The notes below the pieces were generated by a model. That model searched no databases. It was not told the DNA's origin and saw only the letters and a program-made list of their open reading frames with translations. The position numbers and the translations under genes were made by a program. A DNA stretch of 59,752 bases from Phycisphaerae bacterium (GTDB taxonomy: Bacteria > Planctomycetota > Phycisphaerae > Sedimentisphaerales > Anaerobacaceae): contig JAUVVQ010000012.1 of assembly GCA_030604525.1 (NCBI GenBank), positions 1 to 59,752 of the forward strand, written 5' to 3'. This document shows, one piece after another, positions 1 to 10,693 of the stretch. Within the stretch, counting starts at the first letter, position 1, and each line of letters opens with the position of its first letter.

Positions 1-16
1 GTGTAAATGGGAAATG

Positions 17-127
17 TCAGTTATGTTGTGTTTTGGCAGAAACTCCAAGCTTCCAAAGCTCGATGTTTACCTCATGCATAAATGAAGCTACTCGCTCATG
101 AAGCGTTCCAAAATAATGATCGTCCAT
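17..127 (-). pseudogene. glutamine synthetase type III fragment
   Basis: On the minus strand the frame reads MDDHYFGTLHERVASF, then ELWKLGVSAKTQHN, then a TGA stop at 17-19. From memory of the family this matches the internal stretch of GlnN-type (class III) glutamine synthetase just before the conserved NEVAP motif. In an intact enzyme the frame would continue through that motif; here it ends right after KTQHN. On its 5' side it runs directly into the GspG fragment of the opposite strand. Only about 36 codons survive, so this is an inert fragment left by rearrangement. The family assignment rests on visual recognition. Confidence 0.55.
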
Positions 128-542
128 TGAGTTACTTTTGGTTATTACGATAATAAGTATTTTGGCGGCGGTGGTAGTGCCGAGGTTTTTCGGCCGCAGC
201 AGGGAAGCAAGAAGGGTGGCTGTGAAACAAACTATTGTGGGAACTTTCGGAATAGCATTGGACCTTTTCGAACAGGATACGGGAAGATACCCAACTACGG
301 AGGAAGGAATTCAGGCGCTGATAACCAATCCACAGATACCGAACTGGTACGGACCCTATTTGAAAATCTCTACCGTCCCTCTGGACCCCTGGGGAAACGA
401 ATACAAGTACAATTATCCAAGCGAATTGACTTCATCACAGTACCTTTACGATATTATATCAGCAGGTCCCGATGGGACATTCGGGAATAATGACGATATA
501 ACAAACCATGACAAGCCCAAGTATGATAGCAAGACAATGTAA
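120..542 (+). pseudogene. gspG: GspG pseudopilin lacking its leader
   Basis: The frame reads SSIELLLVITIISILAAVVV, the hydrophobic N-terminal helix of a type IV pilin-like pseudopilin, followed by a GspG globular domain (RYPTTEEGIQAL, PLDPWGNEYKYNYPS) and the calcium-loop-like tail SAGPDGTFGNNDD. GspG is the major pseudopilin of type II secretion and is cleaved after Gly before a GFTLIE motif. Here that leader is gone: a TGA lies at 117-119 directly before the helix and the upstream DNA belongs to a glutamine synthetase fragment on the other strand. A TTG at 138 could start translation, but the product would lack the prepilin peptidase site. I therefore treat it as a 5'-truncated gene. No other secretion genes are nearby. 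Confidence 0.7.
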
Positions 543-808
543 GAAATTAATTATTCCCTGCATTTGTATTCCATTCCTTTTATCAGCGGTATTAATCACC
601 CAATCCTCTTGATGTGAGCATATTCTCTAAACCTCTACCGTATAGAAAAAAATCCTTATCCGCCGGTTATTTGCAGAAACCTGGAACTATAATGGACAGG
701 AATAAGCGAAATTTTATATAATGGAATTGCTTTTTTAACGATAAAGCTTATAATTTTGAACTTTCAAAACAGATAAAGGTACAGAATAAGAAATCCAGCG
801 GTTAGAAA

Positions 809-1738
809 ATGAAAACAGCAAATAAGATTGTTATGACAGCAGCCGGCTTGGTATTAATAATTGCGGCATTGCTGAAAGTCCATCAGCTGCTTACAGAACC
901 GATTTTAAGCAGCGGTTTCTGGGAATCATGGCTGTTTTTTATTATCCAGATACCGCTTGAGCTGGGCTTAGGTATATGGTTAGTATCAGGTTTGTTCAGG
1001 AAAGCCGTCTGGCTCATTGCTGTTATAGGATTCGGGATATTTATCGCGATAATACTCCAGAAAGGGCTTGTTGGTGCAGCATCCTGCGGTTGTTTCGGCA
1101 AAATCCATGTCAATCCCTGGGTTACTCTTTTTACTGTTGATACACCACTTTTTGTTTTGCTTTTAATTTTCCGCCCGGCGGGTTATAAACTCTTACCTCC
1201 ACCCTGGCCAGGCGCAAAGCATTTCTTCGGTGTCGCAATTCCAACTTTTATCATATTAGGCACCATTATTCCGGTGCTCGTGATAAATAAACCGCCGGAG
1301 AAAACAGACTCTTATGAAGTAATAAATCCGCAAGACTGGCTCAATTCAGATACCGGCTCTCGGCAGCTTGCGTTGCTGGACGATATTGACATCGGAGACT
1401 CGCTTCGTACGGGGCTTTCCGTCATTGTTCTCTACCATAGCGATTGTCCTGAATGCAGGAAAGCGATACCAATATATGATCAAATGGCACGCGACTTTTC
1501 GATAAGCGAACAGGGCATCCAATTTGCCTTTATAGAAGCGACCCCATACGGCGATGAAGACGAGTATTTTATTCCTCCGGATACACCCTGTTTTACAGGC
1601 CACCTTGATGACGCAAAGGATTGGTACTTTGTAACACCTTTAACCGTTTTGACCATTGACGGCAATGTTGTCAAATACTGGCAGGTTGAAACAGCCACTG
1701 TTGAGCAGATATGGGATGCACTTGCGGAAGGTTATTAA
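809..1738 (+). CDS. MauE/DoxX-like membrane protein fused to thioredoxin-like domain
   Basis: The 309-residue protein has about five hydrophobic segments (roughly residues 7-27, 41-62, 66-84, 103-121, 137-158) with a CGCFG motif at 93-97 between helices, as in MauE/DoxX-type proteins. A soluble C-terminal part contains CPEC at 213-216 after a beta strand (VIVLYHSD), the redox-active CxxC of a thioredoxin fold. Proteins of this design are thought to pass reducing equivalents across the membrane to exported thiol proteins. This is inferred from architecture; substrate and partner are unknown. No clear Shine-Dalgarno precedes the ATG. It stands alone between decayed fragments. Confidence 0.75.
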   Translation: MKTANKIVMTAAGLVLIIAALLKVHQLLTEPILSSGFWESWLFFIIQIPLELGLGIWLVSGLFRKAVWLIAVIGFGIFIAIILQKGLVGAASCGCFGKIHVNPWVTLFTVDTPLFVLLLIFRPAGYKLLPPPWPGAKHFFGVAIPTFIILGTIIPVLVINKPPEKTDSYEVINPQDWLNSDTGSRQLALLDDIDIGDSLRTGLSVIVLYHSDCPECRKAIPIYDQMARDFSISEQGIQFAFIEATPYGDEDEYFIPPDTPCFTGHLDDAKDWYFVTPLTVLTIDGNVVKYWQVETATVEQIWDALAEGY

Positions 1739-2136
1739 AACATAAAAACCGCTCGCACTTCTGTGTATAATCTCGTTTATTAGCTAATCATCGCCGAAAC
1801 GTTGATTAAATATTCCAATCACAAAAGATACGAGCAGTTATCCATCTTTATCGGCAAAGTCATAATGTAATATTGAGATTTTTTACAACGCATTATTAAG
1901 ACATTATGGCCTTGAAAGCTCTTCGCAGTTTTTGAATTTATCAGCGTTATCAATATCAATATCAGGATTCCCCGGATGAACTTCTGCAAAGCAAATAAAA
2001 GTTATTAGTATAAAGCTTACAAGAAGACTCTGCCTGCAATGGTCATTTTGGTTACACCTGTTACCTGCAATGATTTTGTCGATATCCACGAAATCAGTTG
2101 ACTTTTCCATTAAGGTGGTTTATTTTACGACAATAA
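1739..2136. other. gene-free stretch
   Basis: About 400 bp between the membrane thioredoxin gene and the fibronectin fragment. A 68-codon minus-strand frame (1904-2110) has no ribosome binding site and no recognisable domain. I see no RNA gene, terminator or repeat here. Confidence 0.5.
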
Positions 2137-2247
2137 AGATTGGCTTTGGTTGAACAGCCGAAGGGCAAGGAGCTTGAATACCGCATCATTGCCGTTAACA
2201 AAGCAGGTGAAGGTAAACCGAGCAATACCGAAATGGTAGTGCTGTAA
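2137..2247 (+). pseudogene. fibronectin type III domain C-terminal fragment
   Basis: Directly after a TAA at 2134-2136 the frame reads LALVEQPKGKELEYRII, AVNKAGEGKPSN, TEMVVL and then stops. This is the last strands of a fibronectin type III domain (EYR.IAVNKAGEG.PSN). Nothing of the parent gene remains upstream. The fragment ends 31 bp before the restriction enzyme gene, so it may mark the broken target of that insertion. Assignment by eye. Confidence 0.55.
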
Positions 2248-2278
2248 TGAAAACTAATTTATCTGGAGGTAATTCTTG

Positions 2279-3154
2279 ATGCCGCTCCACCCTCTTGCAG
2301 AAGTCTTCGGCTATCCATTTGATAACCTATCAGCGGAGGCTTCTCGATTTCGGGAAAATCGATTGTGCCCATTTGGGAATAAGGTTCCAAATTGCACAAA
2401 GGACAAAGCAAATAGCCCGTTGGGGATATGTAGCATTTGGAATGAAGAGGATGCCGTTATTACTTGCCCCATCCGTTTCAGAGAAAACTGGATTATAGCG
2501 GAAGATTCTGCTAATTTCTTTTTCCCTGACAAGCAACGGTGGACAACTCTCACTGAAGTGCGTCTTGTTGATAAAAACCGAAAATCCGCAGGGAATATTG
2601 ATGTGGTTCTTGTTTCATATGACAATCGGGGGAGAGTCGTTGACTTTGGGGCATTGGAGGTTCAAGCTGTTTATATTTCGGGTAACATACGGAATCCTTT
2701 TGAGTATTACATGCAGGATCCCGCAAAAAACACAAATATGGATTGGACAAAAAGACCAAACTATCCCAGACCGGATTACCTTTCTTCCTCACGAAAACGC
2801 TTGGCTCCGCAACTAATATACAAAGGTGGCATACTCAAAACATGGGGCAAAAAAGTGGCAGTTGCTTTAAATAAAGGTTTTTACAATACTCTTCCACGTC
2901 TCAATCCTGTCTCTAAAGCTGACGCCGATGTCGCTTGGCTGGTTTATGACCTAAAAACCAACGAAAAAACAATGCGTTACAATCTCGTGAGGGAAGAAAC
3001 AATCTATACAAAATTTGAAGACGCCCTGCTAACAATAACTCGTTCTGAAGCAGGAGCAGTTGATGACTTCATAGATTTGCTACAGGACAAGATAGACAGG
3101 AAATTAAATAACAACACTCCTCCAGATACGGAGACTATAGATGCGCAATTCTAA
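2279..3154 (+). CDS. NotI-family type II restriction endonuclease
   Basis: The 291-residue protein resembles NotI throughout: HPLAEVFGYP, ENRLCPFGNKVPNC, DKANSPLGICS and VITCPIRFR. Counting from the TTG at 2276, Cys31, Cys40, Cys52 and Cys64 match the four-cysteine metal site known in NotI. The nuclease core follows as NIDVVLV (Asp109) and ALEVQA (Glu128, Gln130), a PD-(D/E)XK site with Gln at the usual Lys position, as I recall for NotI. A TTG at 2276 directly precedes the ATG at 2279; GGAGG at 2265-2269 fits either. The stop overlaps the following methyltransferase by 14 bp, so the two form a translationally coupled restriction-modification unit. The target sequence cannot be read from the gene. 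Confidence 0.85.
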   Translation: MPLHPLAEVFGYPFDNLSAEASRFRENRLCPFGNKVPNCTKDKANSPLGICSIWNEEDAVITCPIRFRENWIIAEDSANFFFPDKQRWTTLTEVRLVDKNRKSAGNIDVVLVSYDNRGRVVDFGALEVQAVYISGNIRNPFEYYMQDPAKNTNMDWTKRPNYPRPDYLSSSRKRLAPQLIYKGGILKTWGKKVAVALNKGFYNTLPRLNPVSKADADVAWLVYDLKTNEKTMRYNLVREETIYTKFEDALLTITRSEAGAVDDFIDLLQDKIDRKLNNNTPPDTETIDAQF

Positions 3155-4064
3155 TGACACTGCACAACTTATCCTATTTGAGGATGATGTTTTGACGGAG
3201 CAACTTTGCAAAAAGTCCACCGAAAGAATTGTTAATGTTGCATCAGTTCCGCAAAGAAGTCCTTTCCGTTACCCCGGAGGTAAAACATGGTTAGTGCCAA
3301 GACTACGCGAGTGGCTTCGCAGTCTAAAAATCAAGCCAAAGACATTTATTGAACCATTCGCTGGAGGAGGAATTATAAGTCTCACCGTGGCTTTCGAACA
3401 TCTTGCAGAACATGTAATTATGGTTGAATATGATGAGGATGTTGCTGCGGTATGGAAAACTATTTTAGGGAAAGAAAACGAATGGCTGGTAAATAGGATA
3501 TTGACTTTTGAACTAAGTCGAGAAACAGCTATAGTCGAATTGAGCAATCATCCGAAATCCATAAGGGAACACGCCTTTCACACATTGCTTAGAAACAGGG
3601 TCAACCACGGTGGTATCTTGGCACCTGGAAGCAGTTTTATCAAGAATGGCGAAAATGGTAAGGGTATAAAATCACGGTGGTACCCAGAAACTCTTGCAAA
3701 GAGGATAAGGCACATAAAAACCATAAGAAACAAAATACATTTTGTTCATGGTGACGGTATAGAGGCTATGCTTAAGTATAAAAACGATGCGAATGCCGTT
3801 TTCTTTATAGATCCACCATATACCGCAGCAGGCAAAAAAGCCGGTTCGAGACTTTACAAGTATAATATCATCAACCATGAACAGCTCTTTCGTATTGCGA
3901 AGGAATTGACAAGTGAATTTCTCATGACGTACGACGATGCTAAAGGAATCCATGAGTTGACAGATAAATACGGCCTTGATACCCAGTCTATTGCCATGAA
4001 AAACACACATCACACAAAAATGACAGAACTGCTAATTGGCAGGAATCTTGATTGGGTACGATAG
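3141..4064 (+). CDS. D12-class DNA adenine methyltransferase
   Basis: The 307-residue protein has RYPGGK (43-48), the SAM motif EPFAGGG (71-77) and the catalytic DPPY (224-227), the order of D12-class (Dam-like) N6-adenine methyltransferases. It should protect the host from the NotI-family nuclease encoded just upstream, with which it overlaps by 14 bp. A DPPY motif indicates adenine as the target, yet the classical NotI site contains no adenine, so this pair probably recognises another sequence. An N-terminal extension of about 40 residues precedes the catalytic fold. The downstream 207 bp before the convergent zinc-ribbon gene hold nothing I recognise. Confidence 0.9.
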   Translation: MRNSNDTAQLILFEDDVLTEQLCKKSTERIVNVASVPQRSPFRYPGGKTWLVPRLREWLRSLKIKPKTFIEPFAGGGIISLTVAFEHLAEHVIMVEYDEDVAAVWKTILGKENEWLVNRILTFELSRETAIVELSNHPKSIREHAFHTLLRNRVNHGGILAPGSSFIKNGENGKGIKSRWYPETLAKRIRHIKTIRNKIHFVHGDGIEAMLKYKNDANAVFFIDPPYTAAGKKAGSRLYKYNIINHEQLFRIAKELTSEFLMTYDDAKGIHELTDKYGLDTQSIAMKNTHHTKMTELLIGRNLDWVR

Positions 4065-4271
4065 CAGGGCTGGCATACGCTACCTTGGCATAGAACACTG
4101 TTATCACATAACCGCGAACGGTTACAGACTTTCCGGGTGTTATTCCCTCGCATTTCCCCTTTTGAATCCCTTCGGATTCTCTCCGGAATTTCCATTGCCG
4201 ATATAAGCTGTTTCCTCCATCCGCCAACGGTGGATTTGCTGTGGCGCAGACCTGTCGAAAAAAATCCGCAC

Positions 4272-4598
4272 CTACACCGCCAAAAAAAGGACAAAAAGCA
4301 CCACAAAAACCAGGCACAACAATCGGAAGACCCAGGAATGCTGCCTGCTGTATAAAGCAATCCGTAACGCCTTACCGACCATACCGCAGTTGAATCGAAT
4401 TCGCACAAACGGCATATAGGAAGCGAGTGGATTGATAACCTCATTGCAACCGCATTTATCACAATAGTTAAGATATGGCTCGCACGGTCTTAAACATCCG
4501 GGGCAAAGAGGTCTGGCATCAGGCGGGATAAAATCGTTATCAGCTTCATTATATTCGTCCGCACCGGATTCTAAATTATCAAAGACATTGTCGTTCAT
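4272..4598 (-). CDS. zinc-ribbon membrane protein, planctomycete-type hypothetical
   Basis: The product has an acidic N-terminal tail, then CPGC and YCDKC pairs (about residues 36-53 of the longest frame) that should bind one zinc, then INPLASYMPFVRIRF and a C-terminal hydrophobic segment of about 18 residues. I recall this arrangement as a recurrent planctomycete hypothetical protein; no function is established. The frame can also begin at a GTG at 4610, two bases after the stop of the metallo-beta-lactamase gene; both starts have purine-rich sequence upstream. It is the last gene of a three-gene minus-strand operon. Confidence 0.65.
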   Translation of the reverse strand: MNDNVFDNLESGADEYNEADNDFIPPDARPLCPGCLRPCEPYLNYCDKCGCNEVINPLASYMPFVRIRFNCGMVGKALRIALYSRQHSWVFRLLCLVFVVLFVLFLAV

Positions 4599-4612
4599 AT
4601 CCGTAACCACTC

Positions 4613-5368
4613 TTAACCCTTTAAATCATCCATTGTGATAATCCTTCCGGCACCAATCTCAATGAAGTGTTCTTCATATTCCTTTTTGAAAATTGCTCTC
4701 GCTTTCTCGCCTGTGCAGTGGCAAGGCCCAGCGTATCGAACCCCTGATTCCTTAAAGCTTGAGATAACCTTTTGGATTTTACCTTTAGTTGACCATTCCA
4801 GATGGAAGCCCCCCATTGCTAAAACGATATCCTCCTTAAATATTTCTTTGGCAACCTTCACCATCTTGACAATGCCGGGGTGTGCACAGCCGGTTATCAG
4901 AATAAGCCCTTTATCAGTTTTAAGAACCAGTCCCTGTTCTTTTATCAACAGGCCAAGCTGGCCGGTGGAGTAAACATTTTTGCAAATTTGCCGGGATTCT
5001 TCCACTTCTGTTATTTCAGCACCGCTTTCAGTAACCTTATTTTTGAACTTGTCTCCAAATGCCTGGGGGACAAAAACATTTACATCAGAGTTTTGCTTCA
5101 GGAAAGCAAATAACCCGCCGGTATGGTCGCCGTGAATATGTGAGAGAACAATAATATCAATACTGCCGGGGACTATTTGCAGCTTTTGCATATTGCTCAG
5201 CAGCATATTCCCATCACCGCCGGTATCAAAAAGTATGTTCTCCCCGGGGGTGTTTACCAGTGCTGAAAAACCCCACGAAGTCTCAAGTCCTTCTTTATAT
5301 GGAAAGTTATCAAAGACTACGGTAATTTTAAAGTCATTGGCATCTTCTCTCTCGATTTGTTCATTCAT
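4613..5368 (-). CDS. metallo-beta-lactamase-fold hydrolase (COG1237-like)
   Basis: The 251-residue protein has the metal motif LSHIHGDHTGG near residue 95, a second ligand region LITGCAHPGI, GGFHLEW, PCHCTGEKA and the C-terminal GAGRII. This pattern is typical of COG1237 proteins, sometimes named after an archaeal dihydropterin (methanopterin) synthase step. The name should not be taken as function in a bacterium. There is no signal peptide, so it is cytoplasmic. Its start overlaps the stop of an upstream 37-residue membrane peptide and its stop lies beside the zinc-ribbon gene, so the three are probably co-expressed. Confidence 0.8.
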   Translation of the reverse strand: MNEQIEREDANDFKITVVFDNFPYKEGLETSWGFSALVNTPGENILFDTGGDGNMLLSNMQKLQIVPGSIDIIVLSHIHGDHTGGLFAFLKQNSDVNVFVPQAFGDKFKNKVTESGAEITEVEESRQICKNVYSTGQLGLLIKEQGLVLKTDKGLILITGCAHPGIVKMVKVAKEIFKEDIVLAMGGFHLEWSTKGKIQKVISSFKESGVRYAGPCHCTGEKARAIFKKEYEEHFIEIGAGRIITMDDLKG

Positions 5369-5474
5369 AAGTTTTCCTCACCTTTTTAACAGAAACAGTT
5401 ACAAGCAGGCCGGCGGCCAAAATGATTATTCCAGGCAGCAAAACAAGAATGAAATTCCCCGCTATTTGCTTCAT
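5361..5474 (-). CDS. 37-residue single-pass membrane peptide
   Basis: The frame starts MKQIAGNFILVLLPGIIILA, continues as one hydrophobic helix and ends with the basic tail VKKVRKTYE. A purine-rich AGGTAAAGGTGG sits a few bases before the ATG. The TGA lies inside the start region of the metallo-beta-lactamase gene (8 bp overlap), indicating translational coupling. No known family is recognised. The ribosome binding site, the coupling and the clear transmembrane pattern support a real gene; it may anchor or signal to its operon partners. Confidence 0.55.
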   Translation of the reverse strand: MKQIAGNFILVLLPGIIILAAGLLVTVSVKKVRKTYE

Positions 5475-5553
5475 AGTATCCACCTTTACCTTAACGTTAC
5501 TAATATAATACTATCAGAATTTTCAGTAAAGCAATAAATAGGATGCTTTTTTA

Positions 5554-5582
5554 TTAGCAAAACAATAAGTTTTGCTTATAAT
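5554..5582 (+). promoter_or_regulatory. sigma70-type promoter candidate for the malic enzyme gene
   Basis: TTAGCA (5554-5559) and TATAAT (5577-5582) are separated by exactly 17 bp. The -10 is perfect and the -35 matches 4 of 6 positions. It would give a leader of about 45 nt before the ATG at 5633. A second TATAAT occurs about 30 bp further on without a good -35. Confidence 0.45.
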
Positions 5583-5632
5583 CGTAAAGCTGTAATGAAA
5601 TCGGGAACTTTCTATAATTAGAGAAACAAAAA

Positions 5633-7024
5633 ATGGAGATGAAAAATACATCCTGGCAGCAAAGATACCTGACATCTGAGATTTTTACACTCAGGTGTAA
5701 GATACTTGATAAACCCGGTATGTTTGCCGGCTTAAGCGATGCCATAGGCAGTACAGGTGCACATACCGGAGAGATTCGCCTTGTGGCACTTCAGGACAAA
5801 TATAAAATTCGCGATGTTACTGTTTATTTGTCAGATAAAGCACAGCTTAAAGAATTGCTTGAAAAAATAAAACAAACTACCGGGCTGCAGGTCCTGAGCG
5901 TGACAGATGAAATACTTGAGATTCACCGAAGCGGTACGATTGAAGTACACAGCAGAGTCCCGATAAAAACTCTTACTGACCTTAGGATGATATATACGCC
6001 GGGCGTCGCTTCGGTTTGTGAAAAAATCGACAGGGACCCGAATGTCTCCCTGGAGATGACGGGGATTTGCGACCGCGTGGCAATAGTAACAAACGGGACG
6101 GCCGTTCTTGGCTTAGGCGACATAGGGCCGTTGGCTTCGCTGCCGGTAATGGAAGGCAAAGCTGCCATTATGTCTGAATTCGTTAACGTAAGCGCATTCC
6201 CGATTTTGATAGATACAAAAGATGTAGATGACTTTGTGGAAACAGTAGCAAAGATCTCAGCCGGCTTCGGTGCAATCCAGATGGAGGATGTAGCAGCGCC
6301 GTCCTGTTTCGAGATAGAAGAAAAATTGCAGAAGCGATTGGATATACCGGTATTTCACGACGACCAGCACGGCACCGCTACCATAGTGCTGGCTGCCTTG
6401 ATAAATGCATTAAAGCGAACAAAGAAAAAAGCAAAAAACTGTTCAGCTCTTATACTGGGGGCAGGAGCAGCCGGGTACGCTATAACTAAAATGCTTCTTG
6501 GTTTCGGAATTGGTGACATCGTCGTTTATGACTCAAAAGGTCCCATCTATCGAGGCAGAAAAGAGAATATGAATCCCTACAAAAAGAAACTGGCCAGGAC
6601 TACAAACAAAAATAATGAAAAGGCAATTTTAGCCAAAGGTTTTGCGGGAAAAGATATTTTCATAGGTGTATCACGCCCCAATATGGTTAGCAAAGAGATG
6701 GTATCATCAATGGCCAAAGCTCCTATTGTTCTTCCCTTGAGCAATCCGGTCGGAGAGATAAGCAAGCAGGAAGCATCGGAGGCAGGCGCTGCAGTTACTG
6801 CGGACGGAAGAGATATAAATAACGCACTTGCTTATCCATCGATATTCCGCGGCGCTCTTGATGCCAAAGCAAAGAAGATAACTATTCAGATGAAACTGGC
6901 TGCTTCCAGGAAATTAGCAGAGCTCGCACCACGAAAACACCTCCTGCCGGATATTCTCGACCGGAACGTTCATAAAAAAGTAGCAATGGAAGTAGCAAAG
7001 GCCTGGTTGAAATCCAACAAATAA
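5633..7024 (+). CDS. NAD(P)-dependent malic enzyme with N-terminal ACT domain
   Basis: The enzyme oxidatively decarboxylates malate to pyruvate and CO2. Residues 16-95 look like an ACT regulatory domain. The catalytic part shows YTPGVA (Tyr121), GTAVLGLGDIGPLASLPVME followed by GK (Lys176), PVFHDDQHGTA (Asp243, Asp244 for the metal) and the Rossmann motif GAGAAG (276-281). The length of 463 residues fits short bacterial malic enzymes plus the ACT domain, which suggests allosteric control by a small ligand such as an amino acid. The cofactor cannot be decided from motifs. It is transcribed alone, divergent from the metallo-beta-lactamase operon. Confidence 0.92.
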   Translation: MEMKNTSWQQRYLTSEIFTLRCKILDKPGMFAGLSDAIGSTGAHTGEIRLVALQDKYKIRDVTVYLSDKAQLKELLEKIKQTTGLQVLSVTDEILEIHRSGTIEVHSRVPIKTLTDLRMIYTPGVASVCEKIDRDPNVSLEMTGICDRVAIVTNGTAVLGLGDIGPLASLPVMEGKAAIMSEFVNVSAFPILIDTKDVDDFVETVAKISAGFGAIQMEDVAAPSCFEIEEKLQKRLDIPVFHDDQHGTATIVLAALINALKRTKKKAKNCSALILGAGAAGYAITKMLLGFGIGDIVVYDSKGPIYRGRKENMNPYKKKLARTTNKNNEKAILAKGFAGKDIFIGVSRPNMVSKEMVSSMAKAPIVLPLSNPVGEISKQEASEAGAAVTADGRDINNALAYPSIFRGALDAKAKKITIQMKLAASRKLAELAPRKHLLPDILDRNVHKKVAMEVAKAWLKSNK

Positions 7025-7265
7025 ACTGATTCCATGTGTGCCGTTTAAGTTTGAGCTTTTGGCTTTTTTCCTCAAACATAAATCTTTGAAAAAAATCGAA
7101 CTCTCAGGATATAACCAAACTCAGAACTTTTCAGTTTCTCAGGATATGAAACCAAAAAGGAGACCCGCAAAAGATAAAACAATTTTTAAGCAAATTTTAA
7201 GGTGGTGGTTGTATAAACGTCGATAACAATGTATGTATTAACGTTTTAATAGTAAGGTAAAATTT

Positions 7266-7571
7266 ATGGAATTGATAAAGACAATAAAAAAAGCAGAAAA
7301 CCAGGCCGAGGAAACAATCGAAAAAGCCAAAAGACAAGCAGCCCAAAAAGAAGAAAACGCAAGGCAAGAACGCATTAAGGCACTGGAAGAAGCTCAGCAG
7401 GCACGCAAAAAACAAATACAAAAATCCGTTGAGGAAGCAGAAAAACAAGCTGACCTGGAAATCGAAGAGTTAAAGCAACAAGCCAACAAAGACAACGAAG
7501 CATTCCGCAACAAAACAAAAAACAGGATTTCAGAAGCAGCAGACAAGATAATGGAGTATCTGAAAGGCTGA
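7266..7571 (+). CDS. V/A-type ATPase subunit H (peripheral stalk coiled coil)
   Basis: The 101-residue protein is almost entirely one charged helix rich in Lys, Glu, Ala and Gln, starting MELIKTIKKAENQAEETIEK, as expected for the stalk subunit called H in archaeal aha operons (G elsewhere). It would pair with subunit E to form the peripheral stalk of the V-type ATPase. It is the first gene of the nine-gene operon and ends 3 bp before subunit I. The purine-rich AAGGTAAAATTT before the ATG serves as ribosome binding site. Assignment rests on composition and position. Confidence 0.75.
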   Translation: MELIKTIKKAENQAEETIEKAKRQAAQKEENARQERIKALEEAQQARKKQIQKSVEEAEKQADLEIEELKQQANKDNEAFRNKTKNRISEAADKIMEYLKG

Positions 7572-7574
7572 TTT

Positions 7575-10060
<2,486 letters not shown>

Positions 10061-10084
10061 ATAAAATTTAACACATTTCAATGG

Positions 10085-10693
10085 ATGATAATTATGGAAC
10101 CTCAACAAGTAGTAAACAAAATACTTGATGACGCAAACAAAGAAGCGCAGCGGATAGGCACGCAGGCCCTGGAAAAATTAAACGCTCAACAGCAGGAGCT
10201 GCAAAACCAGCTCCGGGAACACGAAGAACAAACGAAGTCACTTGCCGAAAAGGAAGCGAATACGCAAAAACAGCGAAAACTCTCTGCCGCCAGAATGGAT
10301 ATTGCAAAACAAAAACTTGCTGAAAAAAGAAAGATTTTAGAGAAAGTTTTTGAGCAGGCAAGACAGCAGTTCAAAGAGATGCCGGAACAGGATTACATCG
10401 AGCTTATCAACAGGCTTCTCTTAAAAACCGTCGAAACCGGTGATGAAGAGGTCATCATCGATAAGGACGAGTCCCGCATAGACCAGGACTTTATCAAAGA
10501 GGTTAATCGCAAGCTTGGCACGGGTTACAAAGGTAACCTGAGACTTTCGGAAAAAAGAGAATACCTGGATGCCGGATTCGTTTTAAAACGCGGAAAAGTG
10601 AAAACCAATCTATCATTAAAACTTCTATTGTCACAAGCCAGCGATGAGCTTGAAATTGAATTAGCTAAAATTTTGTTCACAGATTCTAAATAA
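10085..10693 (+). CDS. atpE: V-type ATP synthase subunit E
   Basis: The 202-residue protein has a long charged N-terminal helix (residues about 5-100, Gln/Glu/Lys rich) and a C-terminal globular part ending in a LSQASDELEIELAKILF helix, the layout of stalk subunit E. It would bind the outside of the catalytic head and pair with the H-type coiled coil. Two close starts exist, ATG at 10085 and ATG at 10094; the second gives the common MEPQQVV beginning. Its stop overlaps the start of subunit C by one base. Confidence 0.85.
   Translation: MIIMEPQQVVNKILDDANKEAQRIGTQALEKLNAQQQELQNQLREHEEQTKSLAEKEANTQKQRKLSAARMDIAKQKLAEKRKILEKVFEQARQQFKEMPEQDYIELINRLLLKTVETGDEEVIIDKDESRIDQDFIKEVNRKLGTGYKGNLRLSEKREYLDAGFVLKRGKVKTNLSLKLLLSQASDELEIELAKILFTDSK

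Noticed and set aside
1904-2110. 68-codon minus-strand frame
   Set aside because: No ribosome binding site, no family resemblance and no operon partner.
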